This document shows, piece after piece, positions 57,297 to 64,000 of a stretch of DNA of 64,000 nt. A program made the position numbers and the translations under genes. The stretch comes from Delphinus delphis (taxonomy: Eukaryota; Chordata; Mammalia; Artiodactyla; Delphinidae): NCBI RefSeq assembly GCF_949987515.2, contig NC_082692.2, forward strand, positions 93,009,488 through 93,073,487. The letters are read 5' to 3'. The stretch's first letter is position 1; every line of letters starts with the position of its first letter. The notes under the pieces were generated by a model that was not told where the DNA came from, searched no databases, and was given only the letters and a program-made list of their open reading frames with translations.

Positions 57297-60200
57297 AAAA
57301 AGAATTTTCATACAATAAGTCTGTTTTTGATGTAAAACCCAAATCCATGGGTTTGACAAACGCATAGTATCATGTATCCATCTTTCCAGTATCACATGGA
57401 ATACTTTCACCACCCTAAGAAATCCTCCTGCTGCAGGTTTTATGCCTCCTACAACTTCCTTGGAGCCCCTGCTATCACCAATGTTTTTATCATCCCTGTA
57501 GTTTTGTCTTTTCCATAGTGTTGTATAAATGGAATCCTATAGTATGTGACATTTTAAGACTCACTTCTTCACTTAGCAATATGTATTTAAAATTCATCCA
57601 TATCTTTTCGTGGCTTGTTAGCTCATTCCTTTCTAGCACTTAGTAGTATTCCATTGTTTGAACATACCACAGTTTCTTTATCCATTCACCTATTGAAGGG
57701 CATGTTAATTGCTTCCAGTTTTGGGTGGTTATGACTAAAGATGCTGTAAGCATTGATGTACAGGCTTTTGTGTGGACTTAAGTTTTCAATGAGTTGAGTA
57801 AATACCTAGGAGTATGGTCCTTAGGTCATATGATAAGACTATGTTTCACTTTTTTACAAACTGCCAAACTCTCTTCCAAGATGGATATTCCATCTTTGCA
57901 TTCCCACTAACAATGGAAGAGAGCTCCTGTTGCTTGGTATCCTTGCCGGCATTTGGTGTTGTCAGTGTTTTGGATTTTAACCATTCTAATAGGCATGTAG
58001 TGGTATCTCGTTTTAATTTGCAATTCTGGAATGACAAATGACGGCAAACATCTTGCACACGCTTATTTGTTACAAGTACATATTCTTTGGTAAATTGTCT
58101 GCTCAGATCTTTTGCCTATGTTTTAACTGGGCTGCTTGCTTTCTTACCATCGAGCTTTAAGATTGCTTTGGATATTTTGAATACAAGTCCTTTACCATGT
58201 TTTTGCTTTGCCAGTATGTTTCCCTAGAGTGTTGCTTGTCTTGTGATGCTCTCAAGAGTGTCTTTTGTAGAGAAGAAGTTTTTAAATTTTAATAAAGTCC
58301 AATTTATCAATTTCTTTTTGGTGTATCATGCTTTTGTATTCTATCTAAAAACTCACCACCAAACCAAAGGTCAACTAGATTATCTCCTATGTTGTCTTCT
58401 AGAAGTTGTGTAGTTTTGTGCCAAATGATCTATTAGGAGTTAATTTTTGTGAAAGATGTATGGTCTGTGTGTAGGTTCATTTATTTTTGCATATGGACAT
58501 CTGATTTTTTTCAGCACTGTTTGTCGAAAAGACTATTCTTTTTCCATTTGCGTTTGCTCATTTATCAAAGATCAGTTGACTACACGTGTGTAGGTTTATT
58601 TCTGGGCTCTCTATTTTATTACATGGATTTATACGTCTATTCTTTCCTCAGTGACATGCTGTCTTGATTTCTTTAGCTTTATTGGCAAGTCTTGAAACTG
58701 CATAATATCAGGCCTCCAATTTTGTTCTTCTACTCCAGCATCATGTTGGCTATTCTAGATCTTTTGCCTTTCCATCTACACTTTAGACTCAGTTTGTTGA
58801 TGACTTTAGAATTAGTTTGTTGTGTTGTATTTATAGGCCAAGTTGGGAAGAATTGATATTTTAACAATATTGAAACTTCCATTCTATGAACATGAAATAT
58901 TTATTTGCTTAGATCTTCCTTGACATCTTTCATCAGAATTTTGTGGTTTTCTGTTTATAGATCCCATACATATTCAATTAGATTTATACCTAACTATTAC
59001 ATCTTTTGGAGTGCCACTGTGAATGACATATAACATTTTTTTGAACTCTACTTGTTCATTCCTGGTATATAGGAAAGCAACTGACTTCTATATTAACCTT
59101 GTATTCTGTGACTTTGTCATGCTTGCTTATTAGTTCCAAGAATATTTTGTTGATTCCTTGAGATTTTCTACCTATACAATCATGTCATCTATGAACAAAG
59201 GTAGTGTGTTTATTCCTTCTCATTTTGTGTACATTTTATTCTTTTCTAGCCTTATTGCATTATAGGACTTATAATATGATAGTGAATAGGATTAGTGAAA
59301 TAGGACAGCCTTGCTTTGTTCCTGATCTCGGGGAAGAAAGCATCTAGTGTTACATCATTAGGTATGATATTAGCTATAGGCTTTTTGTAGATAATCTTCA
59401 TCAAGTTGGGAAGTTCCTCTTTATTCCTAGTTTGCTGAGACTTTGTTTTTTTTAAACATGAGTGGGTGTTAGATTTTGTCAAATGATATTTTCTGTGTCA
59501 CTAGATAGAATCAAATAGTTTTTTCTTAACCTGTTAATAAGGTGGCTTACATTTATTTTCCAGTATTGAACCCTCCTGCATACATAATATTTTCTATGCA
59601 TTGCTGGGTTTCATTTGCTAATATTTTGTTGAGGATTTTTGTGTCTGTGTTCATGAGAGAGATTGACCTGTGGTTTTCCTTTCTGATAATGTTTTTACCC
59701 AGTTTGGGTATCAGAGTAATGCTGGCCTCATAGAATGAGTTAGGAAGTGTTCTCTGTTCTTCTTTTTTTCTGGAAGAGATTGTGGAGAATTGGTATTCTT
59801 TCTTCCTTAATATTTGGTAGAATTCACCAGTGATATGTTCTGGGCCTGGTACTTCATTTTTTAGAAAGTTATTATTTATTCAGTTCCTTTAGTAGATGTA
59901 GGCCTATTTCAATTATGTATTTCTCTTTGTGTGAATTTTGGTAATTTGTGTCTTTCAAGACATTTGTCCATTCCATCTAAGTTATCAATTTTTCTGGGTG
60001 TGGGGTTTTCATACTATTCCTTTTTATCCTTTAAATGTCCATGGGATCCATAAGGACAACCCCATTTCATTTCTGATACTTGTACTTTTTGTCTCTTTTT
60101 TTCTTGATTAGCCTGGCTAGGGATTTATCAATTTTATTGATCTTTTAAAAAGATCGGCTTCTGGTTTTGTTGATTTTCTTTATTATTTTCAAATTCACTG

Positions 60201-60632
60201 ATTTCTGCTCTAATTTTTACTATTTATTTTCTTCTGCTTGCTTTAGGCTTAAATTGCTCTATTTTCTCTAGCTTCCTACAGTGAAAGCTTAATTAATTGA
60301 TTTTAGAATTTTTTTCTAATATATGCTTTTAATGCTATAAATTTCCCTCTAGGTACTGCTTTCACTACATCCCATGCATTTTGATAAGTTGTGGTTTCAT
60401 TTTCATTCAGTTCAAAGAATTGTTAATTTCTCTTGAGAAGTCTTTGATCAATGTGTCACTTAGAAGTGTTTTGTTTAATCTCTAAGTATGTGAAGATTTT
60501 CCAGCTATCTTTCTATTATTGATTTCTAGTTTAATTTCATGTGGTCTGAGAACATACTTTGTATGATTTCTGTTCTCTTAAGTATGGTAAGATGTGTATG
60601 ATGTGTATTATGGCCTAGAATGTGGTCTATTT

Positions 60633-60633
<1 letters not shown>

Positions 60634-60680
<47 letters not shown>
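60634..60680. repeat. AT microsatellite
   Basis: (AT)n of about 22 units between the old L1 and the SINE tail. It probably grew from the SINE tail or target. Confidence 0.9.
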
Positions 60681-60685
<5 letters not shown>

Positions 60686-60843
60686 TAAATATTTATTTAT
60701 TTATTTGGCTGCGCCGGGTCTTACTTGCAGCATGCAGGATCTTTAGTTGCAGCGTGCGTGATCTAGTTCCCCTACCAGGGATCAAACCTGGGCCCCCTGC
60801 ATTGGGAGTGCAGAGTCTTAACCAATGGACAACCAGGGAAGTC
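60681..60843 (-). mobile_element. Short cetartiodactyl tRNA SINE (CHRS/CHR-1-like), antisense, inside the old L1
   Basis: tatttatttggctgcgccgg, agttcccctaccagggatca and caaccagggaagtc. A partial duplication tccat(a/g)tat flanks the unit (60632 and 60844). Confidence 0.88.
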
Positions 60844-61355
60844 TCCATGTATGTTTTATGTGATCTTGAGAATGTGTATTTTTCTGTTGGAGGAGGCATT
60901 CTATAAATATCAATTAGATCAAGTTGAGTAATGATGCTGTTTAGGTAACTATCTTTACTGACTTTATTGCCTGCTGGATCTATCAATTACTGAAAGAGGG
61001 ATGCTGAAATCTTCCAGCATAATAGTGGAATTGTCTGCTGCTTCTTTTAGTTCTAAGGTTCGCCCCCTCCCCAGGTATTTTGATGCTCGGTTGTTAGGGG
61101 CATATACATTTAGGATTTTTATGTCTTCTTAGAGAATTGACCTTTGAATTATTATAAAACACTTTTTTATCCCTTAGAATTTTTCTTGTCCTAAAGTGTG
61201 CTTTGCTTGAAGTTAATATGATTACTCTAGCTTTCTTTTGATCAGTATTAGCATGACATGTCTTTATCCATCCTTTTATTTTAAGCTTTTAAGGTTTTTA
61301 TTTTTATAGTGGGTTTCTTATAGATAACAGATAGTCGGTCTTAGTTTTTCTTTTT

Positions 61356-63258
61356 AAAAATTTCCTGTGAACTACTAGAGCTAATCAATGAATTTGGTAA
61401 AGTAGCAGGATACAAAATTAATGCACAGAAATCTCTTGCATTCCTATAAACTAATGATGAAAAATCTGAGAGAGAAATTAAGGAAACACTCCCATTTACC
61501 ATTGCAACAAAAAGAATAAAATACCTAGGAATAAACCTACCTAAGGAGACAAAAGACCTGTATGAAGAAAACTATAAGACACTGATGAAAGAAATTAAAG
61601 ATGATACAAACAGATGGAGAGATATACCATGTTCTTGGATTGGAAGAATCAATATTGTGAAAATGACTGTACTACCCAAAGCAATCTACAGATTCAGTGC
61701 AATCCCTATCAAACTACCAAAGGCATTTTTCACAGAACTAGGACAAACAATTTCACAATTTGTATGGAAATACAAAAGACCCCGAATAGCCAAAGCAATC
61801 TTGAGAAAGAAAAACAGAGCTGGAGGAATCAAGCTCCCTGGCTTCAGGCTATACTACAAAGCTACAGTAATCAAGACAGTATGGTACTGGCACAAAAACA
61901 GATATATAGATCAATGGAACAGGATAGAAAGCCCAGAGAGAAACCCATGCACATATGGTCACCTTATCTTTGGTAAAGGAGACAAGAATATACAATGGAG
62001 AAAAGACAGCCTCTTCAATAAGTGGTGCTGGGAAAACTGGACAGCTACATGTAAAAGAATGAAATTAGAACACTCCCTAACACCATACACAAAAATAAAC
62101 TCAAAATGGATTAAAGACCTAAATGTAAGGCCAGACACTGTAAAACTCTTAGAGGAAAACATAGGCAGAACACTCTGACATAAATCACAGCAAGATCCTT
62201 TTTGACCCACCTCCTAGAGAAATGGAAATAGAAACAAAAATAAACAAATGGGACCTAATGAAACTTAAAAGCTTTTGCAAAGCAAAGCAAACCATATACA
62301 AGACGAAAAGACAACCCTCAGAATGGGAGAAAATATTTGCCAATGAAGCAACTGACAAAGGATTAATCTCCAAAATATACAAGTAGCTCATGCAGCTCAA
62401 TATCAAAAAAACAAACAATCCAATCCAAAAATGGGCAGAATACCTAAATGGACAATTCTCCAAAGAAGATATACAGATTGCCAACAAACACATGACAGGA
62501 TGCAAACACATGACAGGATGTTCAACATCACTAATCATTAGAGAAATGCAAATCAAAACTACAATGAGGTATCACCTCACACCAGTCAGAATGGCCATCA
62601 TCAAAAAATCTACAAACAATAAATGCTGGAGACGGTGTGGAGAAAAGGGAACCCTCTTGCACTATTAGTGTCCATTGACAGAGGAATGGATAAAGAAGGT
62701 GTGGCACATATATACAATGGAATATTACTCAGCCATAAAAATAAACAAAACTGAGTTATTTGTAGTGAGGTGGATAGACCTAGAGTCTGTCATACAGAGT
62801 GAAGTAAGCCAGAAAGAGAAAAACAAATACCGTATGCTAACACATATATATGGAGTCTAAAAAAAAAAAAAATGTTCTGAGGAACCTAGGGGCATGACAG
62901 GAATAAAGATGCAGATGTCGAGAAGGGACTTGAGGACACGGGGAGTGGGGGAAGGGTAAGCTGGGACAAAGTGAGAGAGTGACATGTACATATATATACA
63001 CTACCAAATGTGAACTAGATAGCTGGTGGGAAGCAGCTGCATGGCACAGGGAGATCTGCTTGGTGTTCTGTGCTCTGGTAGGGGGTTAAGGAGGGTAGGA
63101 GGGAGATGCAAGAGGGAGGGGATATAGGGAATATATGTATAGGTATAGCTGATTAACTTTGTTATACAGCAGCAAGTAACACAACCATGTAAAGCAATTA
63201 TACTCCAAAAAAGATGTTACAAAAAAGTTTTAAAAAATTTACTATGAAAAATTTCTGT
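61356..63258 (+). pseudogene. Young L1, 5'-truncated, sense, inside the old antisense L1
   Basis: The element is at about 61369-63246, between aaaaatttcctgt (61356-61368) and aaaaatttctgt (63247-63258). It starts just after the RT catalytic site ([20 protein letters not shown]). After a stop at 61447-61449 the frame is open from 61450 to 62178 (242 residues), covering the ORF2 region with [18 protein letters not shown] and [10 protein letters not shown]. Downstream are an in-frame 18-bp duplication at 62485-62520 and a roughly 200-bp deletion at about 62666. The 3' UTR ends tactccaaaaaag. The protein piece lacks endonuclease and catalytic RT residues, so it has no retrotransposition activity. 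Confidence 0.92.
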
Positions 63259-64000
63259 CTTTTAATTGACATATTTAGACCATTCACATAAATGTGACTG
63301 TTGATGTTTGTAACGGCTTTCTGTTTGATGTTTATTTTTCTCCCTCTTTTTTCTGCCTTCTCTGGTTTTAATGAAGCATTTTATGTAATTTTATCTCTTT
63401 TCTTAGAGCATCCATTACACTTCCTTTGAAAATATTTAGTGGCTGTCCTAAATTTTATGATATACGTTTTTAACTTAGCCAAGTTCAACTAACGCTATGC
63501 CAATTTACACGTAGTGCAGGACCTTATAAGAGAGTATTCCCAATTCCTTCTTCTTATTTCTTGTGATGTTGTTGTCCTTTATTTCATTTATCCATACACT
63601 ACAATCACCCAGTACATTTTTGCTATTATTATTTGAAACAAAAAAGTTATATTTTACAGCAGAAAATAATAAGAATAAGAAAATATTTTATTTGGTGTGT
63701 GTCATTAACTTTGGAAAGTTCTCAGTTACTGGTTCAAATATTGCTTCTGTTTTCTCCTGGTAGTCCAGTGATCATATGTTACACCTTTTGAAATTTTCTC
63801 ACAGTTCTTGTATGTTCTATTCTGCTTTTTTCTTTCTTTTTGGTCTTTGAGTTTCAGAATGAGAAATCTCTATTGACTTATATTCATGCTCACTGATTCT
63901 TTCCTCACCTGTTTTGAGTCTACTGATGAGCACATCAAAAGCATTTTTTGTTTTTATTATCATTTTTGATTTCTAGAGATTCCTTTAGGTTCTTTCTTAA

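Larger units (their letters stand above)
55260..64000 (-). pseudogene. Near full-length old L1 (L1M-type), antisense, with nested insertions, partial at right edge
   Basis: Read on the minus strand, the 3' UTR runs from 55260 to about 57500 and ORF2 from about 63330 down to 57550. Recognisable endonuclease pieces: LCEWSKY (N terminus, near 63290), LNVYAPNN (near 61090), LEDFS...DRSSRQ (near 61000) and NSIITQLDLIDIY (near 60920). Downstream are the linker (RSFKRSIKLIN, near 60140), the RT and the C terminus (near 57650). Sequence beyond 63330 would be inter-ORF or ORF1. Insertions at 56181, 57024, 60640 and 61369 are later. Subtracting them leaves about 6.2 kb, close to a full L1. Many stops and frameshifts; inactive. 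Confidence 0.85.

Overview
This window is mammalian nuclear DNA, almost certainly from a cetacean (dolphin or whale). The diagnosis rests on repeats. Seven to eight copies of the tRNA-derived SINE whose head reads ggcttccctggtggcgcagt are present, several with intact target-site duplications and A-tails, together with young L1 tails ending in actccaataaaa, a form typical of cetartiodactyl L1. There is no prokaryotic operon, CRISPR array, phage or plasmid structure.

The window looks intergenic or intronic. The only protein-coding candidate I would keep is a 55-codon stop-free frame running in from the left edge and ending in TGA at 163-165, followed by about 1.1 kb of AT-rich unique sequence that could be a 3' UTR. 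I cannot name the gene. The long open frames elsewhere are SINE or L1 sequence, or frames in repeats without coding character.

Layout: 1-1.3 kb, possible last exon and 3' UTR. 1.7-24 kb, a mosaic of ancient MIR, L2, MER5A and other DNA-transposon copies and LTR remnants, with young SINEs at 4.2, 11.9, 14.9, 22.2 and 22.9 kb and a young antisense L1 tail at 5.0 kb. 24-43 kb, lower density of young insertions, several MLT1-type LTRs, one sense L1 tail at 30.9 kb, an ERV-type LTR with readable U3-R-U5 order at 35.9-36.8 kb, and the longest unique blocks (25.4-26.8, 33.6-35.5, 38.3-39.5 kb). 43-50 kb, an old antisense L1, MLT1 LTRs and a layered L1 insertion at 47 kb. 50.3-50.6 kb, a clean solo LTR with TG...CA ends and a 4-bp duplication. 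50.9-54.6 kb, an old sense L1 split by an antisense L1 tail that was itself split by a younger sense L1. 55.3 kb to the right edge, a single old antisense L1 carrying four or five later insertions, one of them a 1.9 kb sense L1 with a 242-residue open ORF2 fragment.

I found no convincing new biological system. The most useful observations are the nested insertion histories with datable order, the candidate terminal exon, the inverted SINE pair and the tail-to-tail L1 hairpin, and the two LTRs with readable promoter architecture. Repeat family names come from recognised consensus landmarks, not a database search. Boundaries of ancient repeats are approximate, to within tens of bases.
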